DNA of 64,000 nt, from positions 3,798,065 to 3,862,064 of the forward strand of contig OZ018416.1 of the NCBI GenBank assembly GCA_963969595.1, read 5' to 3'. Positions 24,209 to 35,180 of this stretch are shown piece by piece. The position numbers and the translations under genes are program-made. Under the pieces are notes generated by a model that was given only the letters and a program-made list of their open reading frames with translations, did no database searches and was not told the DNA's origin. Positions within the stretch are counted from its first letter, which is position 1. Each line of letters opens with the position of its first letter. Source of the DNA: Neckera pumila. Its lineage: Eukaryota > Streptophyta > Bryopsida > Hypnales > Neckeraceae.

Positions 24209-24317
24209 GAAATGCTATCAAGATAATTTGGTGCCAACTTCGCTACAGAGTTGGCACTGAAATGGCCTCTGCTATCAAAAAGGCATCAAAATAACCTAGC
24301 CCAACTTTTCTAATATT

Positions 24318-24797
24318 GGGAGGATTGAACCCCCTATTGCGCCAGGGTGAACTGACCCCCTCACTCCATGATTTATCCCTATGGAAAATGTTGAATTTTC
24401 TTATTTGCCGCATATGACAACATTTAGAAATTTGGAATTCATATTTATATTCAGAGGCTTCAAATTAGCTTAAAGAAGTGTAGAAAATAAATTAAATAAA
24501 CACAAAAGAGGGGGTGGGTATTTTTTACTTGCGCCCTTGGAATGACTTAGGGAGGGCGAGCGAGCAAGGGGGCTAGTTCATCCCAGCCCCTTATTGCCCA
24601 TCCAAAGGCATGTAAAATCTTTCCCTCTATTCTATGTTGCGTAAATTTTGTATTTTTCCACCTCTTTAGAATATTTGTGGCCTCTGATTGTAAATATGAA
24701 CATTAGAATTCGCAAATTCTTTTGTGGGTGGCAAATAAAAAAATTCCATTGTTTTCACTAAGGATAAAACATAGGGTAGTAAGGGGGTCAATCCTCT
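24318..24797. mobile_element. Foldback element with long imperfect inverted arms
   Basis: About 480 bp. The left arm starts GGAGGATTGAACCCCCTA; the right arm, reverse complemented, starts GAGGATTGACCCCCTTA, and both continue as recognisably homologous for about 190 bp (ATTTGCC, TTCATATTTA, CAGAGGC and TAAAGA blocks in the same order). The centre holds a GC-richer piece with GGGAGGGCGAGCGAGC. No coding frame. The whole could form a long hairpin RNA if transcribed. Confidence 0.7.
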
Positions 24798-25314
24798 TTG
24801 GCTAGACAGATGGGGTTGTTTACTTTATGATCATATTGTGGAGCTTCTTTAAAGGAATAGGGCCACGATAGGGGTAACTAAGTTTATATTACATTAGGGA
24901 GGTTCATTGTATTAATGGCGTTTATATGCGGCCTAGGCCAGGACCAGGCAATGAATAATACCTTAGAGAGGTTATTACTTTAGAAAGGTTCTATTATATT
25001 ATGCCAAGGAAAATAGGCTTTCTTGGTTGCAAACTTGCAACAACAAACGCTTCTCAACCAGGGCTCAAACTCTAGTAGGGGTTGTAATTTGTTGGGATAG
25101 AAAAGCTTTGAAATGAAGGTGCTAAATGACATTGCTAGCCTATTGCGCTTTGTTACAAGAGATTCAAGCTTGTTGAGACTAGAACATCCAACCCAAGTTG
25201 GTGCAATTGATATTATATTATTTTTTTCCCTTCAATTGTGGATTAGGTATGTGATACAATTTATTTGGCTATCTATGTGTAAAAGTTGAGGGTTAGAATG
25301 TTTGGTGATCAATA
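24798..25314. other. AT-rich intergenic, nothing recognised
   Basis: No gene, repeat pair or coding frame found in this stretch between the foldback element and the first TTAA element. Confidence 0.5.
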
Positions 25315-26250
25315 TTCACCCTTAAAGGACCGGCATGCATTTTTTGGCTGCACAGAAATTTTGGGCAAGTATGTGTGACTAGAGATTTCCATATTTTAGG
25401 CTGAAATTTTAGTAGAAGGTAGGCGCAAGGAATATCTTTCATGTGCACCAAATTTCATGACTTTTGTAATGTGAGTCAAAAGTTATGGCCTAATATATTT
25501 TGTTTTTTTTGTAACTGGGCAGTCTAGGTAGATCTAAAAAAAATTCTTTTTTCAAAAACAAAAATTTGAAATTGATTTTCTAGAGTTATATATACATAAA
25601 AAACTTTGAATTATCCCATTTTGATCAATGAATAAAAAGTTATGAAGATTTTAAGTTTGCAAGCAGTTATGGAAAATCTACTCTAAAATAAACCTTGAAC
25701 TCTTTTATCTTACTCAAGTTTTCAATATTTTTTGAAAAAAATAAAATTATAGGATGTAGATTATTTATTACAACATTGCAACCATTGGGATTGGCCTTTT
25801 TTCAATTCTATAATTAAGTTCTTAACAATTTAGTATTTTGAATCATTGTCTACTACTAGCTACTTACTGTATTTTTCCTATATGTTGGACAATTCCAAAT
25901 GACATGAAAAATTTCATGCATGTAGCCAGCTTATCTAGGAAAAAGAATTCAAAGAAACACCACCATTTTGGACATTTTTTCATCAAAAACTGAGCTTGTG
26001 AAGTGCTGCTGCCCTGTTTTTTGCAGGGCCAAAAAAATGGTTTCAGTGAATTTGAATGCTTATATCTTGCAATCCATGCGGTGGAAATTTCTTAAATTTT
26101 TACTATATATTCTCAAGTCAACATACTACAAGATCCTATGGTTACATGTGTCAAAAAAAAGTTTTTTTCAAAAATTGTGTACTTATACTAAAAATGACAG
26201 TTTTTGAGCATTTTTGGTGAAAACATAGTCATGGAACTTTAGGGGTTAAT
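25315..26250 (+). mobile_element. TTAA element, family 1 (A to B)
   Basis: 936 bp. The left end is worn (TTCACCCTTAAAGGACC) and the right end intact (CTTTAGGGGTTAA). End A carries TTTTGGGCAAGTATGTGTGA; end B carries AAAATGACAGTTTTTGAGCA, the degenerate form of the GAAATGGCAGTTTTGGAGCG block of other copies. The interior holds the modules containing GAGTCAAAAGTTATGG and AAAAAGTTATGAAG. No coding potential. Confidence 0.8.
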
Positions 26251-27122
26251 TGTGGAGTAGTGAAAATGGATGTGTATTTACTTGCTCAAAGTCACTAATC
26301 CCTAATTTTGATCAATTAGTTGTCATGTCACTTGTATTTGTCCTTCATTCGAAGATTCCTCAAATTGTTTATCAAGATTGAAATGTCGTTTGAAAAAATC
26401 TTAATAACATGAACTATTATTAGAATTATTCATAAAGTATCCAAAATTGGGATTTAAACCCCGCAGTTTTGTGAAAAAGCAAGTTTTGGGCAAAACGTCA
26501 ATATGAAAGTGGATATCAAACTTTCTTTCGTGCCCAAATCGACCAAAAAGAAGTTTCGTCCAGACTTTGCCTGCGGGATCATCCGTCGGAGGAAATTTGT
26601 TGGAAAAAGTCCCCTCCAAACTAGGGGGACTTTACGAATAACTCTATTGTATATATAATGCCTAGGGATATTTCTTCAAATTTCTTATCGCACAATCCTT
26701 TTTTGGTTCCAATTTCTTTAGTTATGCTTGTTTGAATTTTTTTCAATCTACCAACCTTTGCAACGGTCAAAACATGTACGGAGTAGCATATTACATACTA
26801 CTACAAGCATTTGTACTAACTAACAAGTCATGGAGCAGTGAGGTTGGTTATAAATATAAATGAATTATTCATAGCAATATATCCTATGAAATTTAAAATC
26901 TTTTAGAGCTACTCATTTTGGTTGATGAGGTTTCTAGGTAACACGAAAGTATATGTTGCATAAAGGCAACCTGTGAAGAATGGACTTTTGAAAAATGACC
27001 TTTCATCCATGTTGACTTTTCATATGCTACATGACACTTGAACAACAAATTTGGACGTTGAAATTTCAATGCCTAAAAGTATTATTTTTCTTGATCTTCT
27101 TTTCACCATGGCAGCATACAAT
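26251..27122. other. AT-rich intergenic
   Basis: No gene seen. A palindrome AGTCCCC...GGGGACT lies at 26609-26632. A minus-strand frame of 72 codons at 26401-26619 resembles no known protein. Confidence 0.45.
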
Positions 27123-27156
27123 TTTTTCTTGAGATTATTATTAATCTCAAGAAAAA
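27123..27156. other. Perfect 15 bp hairpin
   Basis: TTTTTCTTGAGATTA pairs with TAATCTCAAGAAAAA across a 4 nt loop. A partial third copy of the stem sequence (ATTGAGATTTTTC) follows at about 27170. Role unknown. Confidence 0.6.
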
Positions 27157-27568
27157 TCCAACTCAATTATATTGAGATTTTTCAACACTTGGGGGTATGA
27201 TTTTATGAATTTAAAAGTTGAAAACAAAGAGTGCCTCTATATGAGTAGTCAATTCACCTTAAATAGATATTGAAGCATCAGAAATTGTTTCAACTCACAT
27301 TAGCGTGTTAAGCAAATATTATAATTCTTCAAGCTTTTCATTGGACCTGTGTAGAAAATATTGAAGATCATGGTGAAGATTATACAAAATAGATATATTA
27401 GACTTCTAAGTAGCTTCTTGCAACAGTAGTTTTTGGCACCCCCAGTCTTGTAGGGGGATAAGTAATAATTGAGTACAATTAGTGCTCATGCCAAGAAAAT
27501 AATTGTGACTCAAACTTGGTGGAAGGAAAAGACCATTAAGGTAGGCTTGAGTTCTTAAAGTGACTATT

Positions 27569-27796
27569 TAATCCCTAAACGTCTCAATCCTTTTCTAAAT
27601 TTTTGCACGTTTTTGCTTAAATCTTTATACAGAAATACCATTTACCAAAATTTCATGAATTTGATCATTATGTAAGGTTGTCTTTTCTAGACTCAAGTAT
27701 TGCATTGGATGAATGAGAAGTTTGTAGGATGAAATAGTGCCTTGAAGTTATCTCTTCATCGTCCAATATATGGACGTCGGAGCTCTTAAAGGTTAA
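27569..27796. mobile_element. Possible degenerate TTAA element
   Basis: Begins TTAATCCCTAAACGTCTCAA, which fits the left end of the TTAA superfamily, and could end at GAGCTCTTAAAGGTTAA. The interior does not match other copies clearly. Repeat X starts at the same TTAA (27793). Confidence 0.3.
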
Positions 27797-27990
27797 GAAT
27801 TGATTGCCTCTTGGAAGAAGCTAAACTCCTTGAAACAATTCTCAATAATTTTTTGTAAGAAGAAAATGGAATTGGCATTTAACCCAAGTCAATTCATATT
27901 TTTTGGACCTTTGTGGGATTAGTTACAAATTTTTGAAGTTGAAATGCAATAGTCACTAAAAGCGACCACTTCCTTAAATGTACACTATTG
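27793..27990 (+). repeat. Repeat X, copy 1
   Basis: About 200 bp related to 54505-54690 (plus) and 59755-59974 (minus). It starts TTAAGAATTGATTGC and includes GAATTGGCATTTAACCCA, GGACCTTTGTGG and AAATGTACACTATTG. Every copy abuts, or lies within about 10 bp of, a TTAA element or candidate. Confidence 0.6.
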
Positions 27991-29044
27991 CGGATACGCC
28001 AAGCTCAAGAAATCGTCCGGCCACGCCAAGATTTGAAGACCACACAGCCAAATGGTGAATCTTCAACACGCCATGCTATGAGGTTTGTCTACTTTTTGAT
28101 AATTAATTTAGAGGTAGAAATTCCTCCACTGACCTACAGCTAGGCGCAACAAACCAACTAAATTAACCAATTAAGTTTGTTTTCCAGGCAACAAAACTGC
28201 CTGACTTCTTCCCCTCTACTTGTTGCCCCTTCTTGGCGCGTGCACCGTGGGGTAGAGGACAAGTAGTGAGCCCGTGGTCTTCAAAACTGCTCGCCAAACC
28301 TCCTCTTGGCACCCCTATCTAGTATGTTTGCCATAGAATTGCCCTTAGACTTGACATTATGTCCCACAATACTCTCGAGCTTCTCCACTCTCTAGCATTA
28401 TCTAATCCATTTCTTCCTTCCTACTCCTTCCCCCTTTGAGGGAGAGACAATATAAAACACACAATAATTCAATTGAAAGTCTGCGACCACACAAAAACAA
28501 GTAGCTACCCACTCAATCCTGGAGACTTTGTCCTGAGTAGCAAGCAGTGGCTCGTTTTTCAAGGAAGGTGGCTACTCAAACATCCTCATGACAGATAGCT
28601 TCTGTCCATGCAAAGCTTCCTCCCTGGCCTTCCCTCCAGAGACGCAGCCTCCATGAGCTTAACCTATCCATGCCTAAACTATCCATTTGATCCTGATTAC
28701 CAAACCCTGATTATTCTAATTGGATCCATCAGTCGCTAGTTCCACGTCGATGCTCCGTCCGTCGATACAGACACACAAGCAGTCTACCGTATGACCCGAA
28801 AACATGGAAGTGAAGGAGACACTGAAATTTGGTCCTGATGCAAGTTGCGACCTAAGTTACTGTGCTCCTCAGAAGTCTAGCTAGGACGGAGGTACGACGT
28901 CAACATGGGGTGCACTCAGCAGTCTACATGGATATGTAGATAGAGTAGTCTACTGTAGGCGACTGTGGGGTGTCTGTTTCTGAAAGAAAAAAAAGACGTA
29001 GACCTTAAGCTTACTGTGGAGAGGAATGGGAAGTGGAGAGTAGG
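27991..29044. other. Intergenic, moderately GC-richer
   Basis: Unassigned DNA. Around 28200-28330 and 28700-28960 the base composition approaches that of gene flanks, but no open frame, splice pattern or RNA gene was recognised. Strings built on CAGTCTAC recur at about 28780-28960. Confidence 0.4.
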
Positions 29045-29305
29045 GAGCTTCTGGAATTTTCAAAGTGGGTGGGTGGGTGGGTGGCTTTTAGGGTTTCACT
29101 GACTTACTTGGCATCGAATATAAAATATGTTGAAAGCTAGTGTTGGCTCGAGGTAATAACTTAGTTGAGCTTTCACAATCCTGAGAGCTTCTGGAATTTT
29201 CAAAGTGGGTGGGTGTCTTTAAGGTTTCACTACTCGGCATCAAATATAAAATATGTTAAAAGCTTGTGTTGGCTCGAGGTCATAGTTGAGCTTTCACATT
29301 CATGA
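29045..29305. repeat. Tandem duplication, 140 bp and 121 bp units
   Basis: Unit 1 (29045-29184) and unit 2 (29185-29305) both start GAGCTTCTGGAATTTTCAAA, share AATATAAAATATGTT and GTGTTGGCTCGAGGT, and end CTTTCACA..C.TGA. Unit 2 has fewer GGGT repeats and small deletions. Confidence 0.85.
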
Positions 29306-31926
29306 GACGGAGCGGGATTTGGATTTTGCTGCGACCTCTCTTTATTTGTGGGTAGAGAGAGATACTTGTCACCATGAGTGTTGCTTTGTGTGTGTCTGTG
29401 TTGATGAACAACCAAGTTCAGTGAGTTTCTGAGGCTCTCGAAGTCACCCAGCACACATTTTGGGTGTCAGATTCTCGTCATATTCTTACGGATCCACGTC
29501 ACCTCCAACCATTCGGAAGACGACATGTGGCTTCTGCTTTTTACAAAAATGATGTCATTTATGTCGAATCTGACCTTCACGTAGGGTACTGGGAGCTGTA
29601 TTAATAAGTTACGGTAACTGGCATTCGGCAAAGTCTCTGCCAGTGTCTGGAAGCCTGCTATCTCTGTTTTTCTTAAACTTGTTCTGAAGGTGTATTAAGG
29701 TACAGTACTGTACTGTACAGTATAATGTAGCTATTCATTATTACTTGGTGACTGGTTCTTTGTTTTGGGGTAACTAAGAATAGAAAAACAAAAAAGTAAG
29801 ACCCTTAGTTATATCTTTTAGCTCATAAAGGCCTTTGAGGTCACGAAGTGGTCTCCAAATCATATTCTCTTAATGTACTCTGAAAGAAGAGGCTAGAAAA
29901 AAATGATTTTATTTTGTGTCAAAATATTTTAGAAATAAAATGATTTTCTTAATGTAATTTATTTGATAAACAAAACATTGCAGTGAAAGAGAGGAATCTC
30001 ATGGTTCCCGTAGGTTTGCTTTGATTGTTATGTTAATTAAAAAAGTTATTAGCTTCTTGAAAATGTAAAACTTATCGCCAGGGAGGTTCTTCTCTGTTCT
30101 CTGTACTGTTTCCTTTTCAATGGAAATTGTAACTACACCTATAAAATCGCACGACTTCCTAGAATCGCACAGTGGATATTCTTGCCTAAAATGTACTCCC
30201 ACTATTCATATGACTCTATGATCGCTTTTGTGTACAACTACTCTCAACACTTTGGAAATTCGTAGTTTATTCACACGGTGTCCAAAAAATGCATTCTAAG
30301 AGAATCTAGAATCCCTTTTGACTACCAATGGGGCCCCACAAATGTTTTTTCAATATAACAATCAAAACCATACTCAATCATGCTGAATTGTTTAACTGTG
30401 CGATTTAAGGTTAGTTACCTTATTTCAAAAAAAAAAAAAGCAGAATCTCAAAAGAGTAATTTCTTGTTTTCACAACAAATGCAAGCACAAGGTCAACAAA
30501 TCTAATGGTATTTGTTGATAAAGTTTAGACTTCCACCACTAGAAAAAGTGGTATATTCTTGGAAGGATTTGGCCCTAAAAATGACACTAAAGTAGTCAAC
30601 GGACAATTATAATTAGATTATTTAAATAATAATTAGGTATTTTAATCATACAAGCATTTCTAGATTCACATACTAGCGTCATTGCCTTAGAATATAGTTT
30701 AAAATTACTATTTCAGGAATTGTCATCTTAGAAGTATAAAAAATGTTACTACTAACTACAATCAAATCACTGACTGGGTGTTCTAGCACAAAGACCATAA
30801 GCTTTGACTACTTAAGGGATGAGTTAACTTTTATAGATGTCTGGTTTCAAAGGCAATTGTCCATATTAAGATTTTTTTAGAAATTAGAATTACAACATTA
30901 CGTTACTATCCTTGAAGATGACAATCACATGATTCAAAAAATATAGTTGAGTAATAAATATCATGCTATCTAATTTCTAATGACACAATGAATTGAAATC
31001 TACAAGGGAAAATCACAATTGTGATACATCATAAGCGTGACACATTGCTGCAAATTATGAATCGTAATGGCATATTTCCATCTACACAAACTATACAATT
31101 TCAAGTAATTATGAGCATACAACCCACTTTGCATGCATAATAACTGAATGGTTTGATCTTGGTTCATTATACTAAAAGAAAAGTTGGTATGTTGGTAAGT
31201 CTATTCATTATTCAAAATTTGTATACTTGCTCCTTTACATCCTTAAGGAATGAATTTTATTAACTCTAATTTCAAATTAATATAATAATAAAGGGCTTCA
31301 ATCTAATTTTCTCTTATAGTATTTGATATTTTTCTTAAGATAATTGGTATCTAGTTGTTGAATCTACAAGAGAATGTAATTTATTTTTACTTTTAAACAC
31401 AACTCACATTATAGGAATTATAAAGTGATCACCAAAAAAAACATACACAAGCAATAAAGGTAATATAACATTTTATTAATGAAAATTAATAATACTCAAC
31501 TTAAATAACCATTCAACACTACTAGTTTTTGTAGAATTTAAACTTGGGGTTTGGGTTCTCATTAGATGTTAAAGTTTGCCTTATTCAATGATATTAGAGA
31601 CCGCACATATATATTTGTTTGAAATTAGAATGTTATGAAAAAAAATCAAAGGTCCTTTGCATCCCTACTATAAATCTTATGTGCTTAGGAATTTGAATTC
31701 ATTTGACACTTAGAACATTATATGTTGTCTAAAAAGACATAAAATGTATTTCCATATTTTTACAACAAGCACGATGCATTTTGAGTGATGAATAATTCAT
31801 TGAACAATTCATTTTAGCTTTTCTTCGAAACATTTATATCAAATTCAAACTCTAATAATTGCATTTGTGATGCACACTGCAACATCTTTGACAACAAGCC
31901 ACACTTATGATGTCCTAAAAACTCCA
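29306..31926. other. AT-rich intergenic, no gene
   Basis: About 2.6 kb without a convincing gene. It contains a GTACTGTACTGTACAGTA-like palindromic run at about 29703-29720. The 67-codon frame at 29999-30202 (minus) resembles nothing known. No TTAA-element ends were found. Confidence 0.5.
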
Positions 31927-32492
31927 AATATTTTTAAAGTCCCAAAGTCCCTATGGGGGACACTTGGGATTTCAGGTAACTTTGCTTGGTCTCAATTTTT
32001 GAACCTTTTTAGGAAGAGGAAATCGTATTAGCTTTTTGGGAATATAATTCATATTCCAATTGGTGCCCGGGAGCAAAAGTTATGCTATTATAAGTCCAAA
32101 AGCAACTTGAGGGGCAGCCCAAAAAAAATCACAAAAAAAAGATTTTTTTAATTTTAATTTTAATTTCTCAAAGATTGTATTTTTGTCTACATTTGAAGCA
32201 TTGATTCATTCTATTTGGGCTAGTGATGAGAAAGTCATGGACAATCTTGTTTTTCATAAAATCTAAGCATGTTCTTGAAAAAATTTCTTATCTGACTTTT
32301 GAATGCTAATATCTTCCAATCTGTACAATCAAATTTGATGAAATTTTTACCACATGATCTCAGACTAGTAAAGTACAAGATCCTACAATTAGATTCTAAA
32401 AAAAAATTCTGCTTTCTTAGGTGAATGCAATAGAAATGTCAATTTTGAGTGTTTTTTGACAAAAAAAAGGCCTCGGAATTTTAGGGGTTGAA
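31927..32492 (+). mobile_element. TTAA element, family 2 (A to B), short form
   Basis: 566 bp. The left terminus is worn (AAAGTCCCAAAGTCCC) and the right end reads TTTTAGGGGTTGAA. It carries TTGGTGCCCGGGAGCAAAAG with the AGTTATG module, GGACAATCTTGTTTTTCA, and the end-B block GAAATGTCAATTTTGAGTG. Confidence 0.75.
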
Positions 32493-32640
32493 AACAAAAT
32501 AATACTCATATAACTATTCTTCATACTTGTACTAAGTTTTAAACCAGGATTGGTAAGAAGTGAACTTAAGATCTTGAGCCCATAAATCTAGGCACCTATG
32601 TTATAGGCACCTTCAATGGTTGTAAAGTACCTACTTACAC

Positions 32641-32847
32641 TTAGGCTCAAGGCTCATAAGGGCACATTTTTAGGTTCACATGCGAATGTCGATGAGCATA
32701 AGATTGTTTTTTAATTTTAATTTTTTAAAATTTAAAAAAGTATCTTAGGCTCAAGGCTCCTAATGTCACATTTTTAGGTTCACATGCTATCGTCGATGAG
32801 CATAGGATTGTTTTTTTTATTTTTTATTTTTTAAACTTAAAAAAGTG
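32641..32847 (+). repeat. Tandem duplication, 104 bp unit
   Basis: Units 32641-32744 and 32745-32847 both start TTAGGCTCAAGGCTC and contain CACATTTTTAGGTTCACATG and CGATGAGCATA, followed by T-rich then A-rich tracts. Confidence 0.85.
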
Positions 32848-32917
32848 TATTTTGGTACTCCAAGGAAATTTATTCCATTTTTGAAGATAAATTCATGAGA
32901 ATCTCTTTTCAATTGTT

Positions 32918-33562
32918 TTAACCCCTAAATGCCCAAGGCACCCAAATCTGGTGTTTGCAAAACTTTGAAGTTGAATAAAATCTAACCAAGTTGCTATTTT
33001 TAGTAATTTATATTTTTAGAAAGTTCTTCTTGAAGTTTAATTTTAGCACCAAAAATCCGATCTTGAAAATAAATGATAGTGATTTTTCTATTCAAGTTTT
33101 TGTACAAGGGTACCCATTGCAATCTTGACTTCATGTAGTGCTAAGAGCTCTTGGAAATGAGCCTCAAATACACTAGATCTTGGAGAAAAAATCACATTCA
33201 AAATTCATTTAAAAAAATTATAGAGTAGATTTTAAGAAGCCATAAATTGATTGAGGTTATACAAGTTAGGCCCTTTAACTTTATATTTTTTTGGTCACCA
33301 ACTTTTTAGATATGATTTGTATAAAGAAGATTGAAAGACTTTTACAGTTTTAGCACCCCCATGGTCAAACATTATAATCTTTCACTCCATAAGTGACATT
33401 GTTGTGATTTCTTTTCCGATGAGATCTCTAATGTGTCCACTTTGAATTTGTACGGTTACAATTCAAAAAAAATTGATACAACTTATCGAAATGTTGGCAT
33501 TTTGTTCAATTTAGAGCAAATTCCAGGAAGCCCAAAATAGGCCTTGGGCGTTTAGGGGTTAA
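32918..33562. mobile_element. TTAA element, family 3
   Basis: 645 bp with 22 bp terminal inverted repeats and one mismatch: TTAACCCCTAAA, then T or C, then GCCCAAGGC on both ends. The interior is diverged from families 1 and 2 but keeps AAATCTAACCAAGTT near one end and an AATTTGCTCTAAATTG block near the other. No coding frame. Confidence 0.85.
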
Positions 33563-33949
33563 GGGGTATTTTGTAAATCATTTTAAGTCAACCCAATAGC
33601 ACTCGATCCACTGTTGGTCCAAAGTTCTTGGAGGAATTTGAGCAGGTGGTGTAAGGGACAGCCTGGCGCACTAGTCCATCAAGTGGGATCTAGGTGCCAA
33701 GGACATTCGCCACTTGACATTCAAAATCGAAATCAGGACACTGTTTGAGTGTTCCAAACGACCCAACTAAACATAGCTTCCCTATCAGAGGAAATATGAA
33801 TTTTTATTTATTTTTATTTTTGGACACAATTTGCTTTTTGAAATTGAAATTGAAATTGAAATCGAAATCAAGGGGTGCCCGTGAGAGAATTTCAGAAATT
33901 TTATGAATTCTTGTTGAAAAATGATAAAGAATGACAAGGTAGCATACCT

Positions 33950-34900
33950 TGAACCCCTAAAGCCCTGAACATGCTTTTTTGAGAATATAGCGTTTTTGGG
34001 AAGCTCACTACGAGCGGAGTTTTTAATTTTTTTCTTTGAAATTTTCACACAACATTTTCCCGAGGAGTAGCTTTAAGGCCCAACAATTTTCATAACTTTT
34101 GACTACATGATTAAAAAGTTATTGCATGATATGTCATTTTCATTGCTTGGCGGGCAGCCCGGGCAGCAAAAAAAACTTCGTTAAAAATCACTTCTTAAGA
34201 AAATAAAAAGATGAAATTGGTTCTTTAGATTTATATGTACTCGGGAAGCTTTGAATCATTCCATTTGAATTAACGAGTCAAAAGTTATCAGGATTCTTAG
34301 TTTAGGGTAGTTTATGGGTAGTTATGAAATCTCTACTCTAAAATAAACTTTGAAGTCCTTTATCTAACTCAATTTTCAATATTTTTGAATTAAAAAAAAA
34401 ACATTGGGTGTATATTGTTTATACAACATAAAACCGTTGGCATTGGCATTTTTCAGTTTCATAATTAAATTCTTGACAATTTAGTATTTTGAATCATTCT
34501 CTACCTCTTCCTACTTACTATTTTTTTCCTATATGTTGTACAATTCCAAATGATTTGAAAATTTTCAAGGATGTAACCAACTTGCTTTGAAGAGTGAATC
34601 CAAAGAGTAACCACCATTTTGGACATTTTTCCATTTAAATGTGACCTTGTGAAGGGCAGCTGCCCGGATTTTTGCAGTGATTAAAAAGGGACTTTTGTCA
34701 ATTCAAACGCTATTATCTTGCAATCTACATGGTGGAAGATTCTGAAATTTTTTCCCCATCTTCTAAAACCAATGTACTACAAGATCCTACAGTTACATGT
34801 GTTGAAAAGTGTTTTTTTTCTAAAATTTGATACTTGTATTAGAAATGGCAATTTTGAAGCGGTTTTGGTGAAAACATAGTCAAAAACCTTTAGGGGTTAA
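33950..34900 (+). mobile_element. TTAA element, family 1b (A to B)
   Basis: 951 bp. Left end TGAACCCCTAAAG, right end CTTTAGGGGTTAA. Shares with 50858-52308 the end-A variant GGGAAGCTCACTAC and GAGGAGTAGCTTTAAGGCCC. The interior has GCGGGCAGCCCGGGCAGC and the module around GAGTCAAAAGTTATCAGG. Confidence 0.85.
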
Positions 34901-35180
34901 CTACCCTACAAATGTTGATCCCTACTTTCAACAATGCTAGTGTGCAAGTTTAGAAATGCGAGCCCATGAGCCTTGAAGCTTATGTGTGAGTAGGTACTCT
35001 ACAACCATGGAAGGTGTTTATAATATATATACCTATTATACACATCTCCTATAACCACTAGAAGGTGCCTACAGAATAGGTACTTATAACATAGGCACCT
35101 TTGTAACCATGGAAGGGATTGATAATATAAGTGTCTAGGCTAATGGGCTTAAGATCCTAGGCTCACATGCTAGCAATCCT

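Larger units (their letters stand above)
32546..35180. mobile_element. 2.6 kb composite with inverted arms carrying two TTAA elements
   Basis: Left arm (32546 to about 32700) and right arm (about 34917-35180) are inverted copies: AGGATTG, CTTAAG/GATCTTAAGCCC, TAGGCACC, ATGGTTGTA and AGTACCTACT blocks occur in matching order on opposite strands. The right arm has about 110 bp extra. Between them lie a tandem duplication and TTAA elements at 32918-33562 and 33950-34900. No coding frame; origin unknown. Confidence 0.6.

Noticed and set aside
26609..26632. Palindrome AGTCCCC...GGGGACT as a TTAA-element end
   Set aside because: No TTAA and no partner end in the expected range.
29703..29722. GTACTGTACTGTACAGTA run as an operator-like site
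   Set aside because: Short simple repeat in intergenic AT-rich DNA with no gene beside it.
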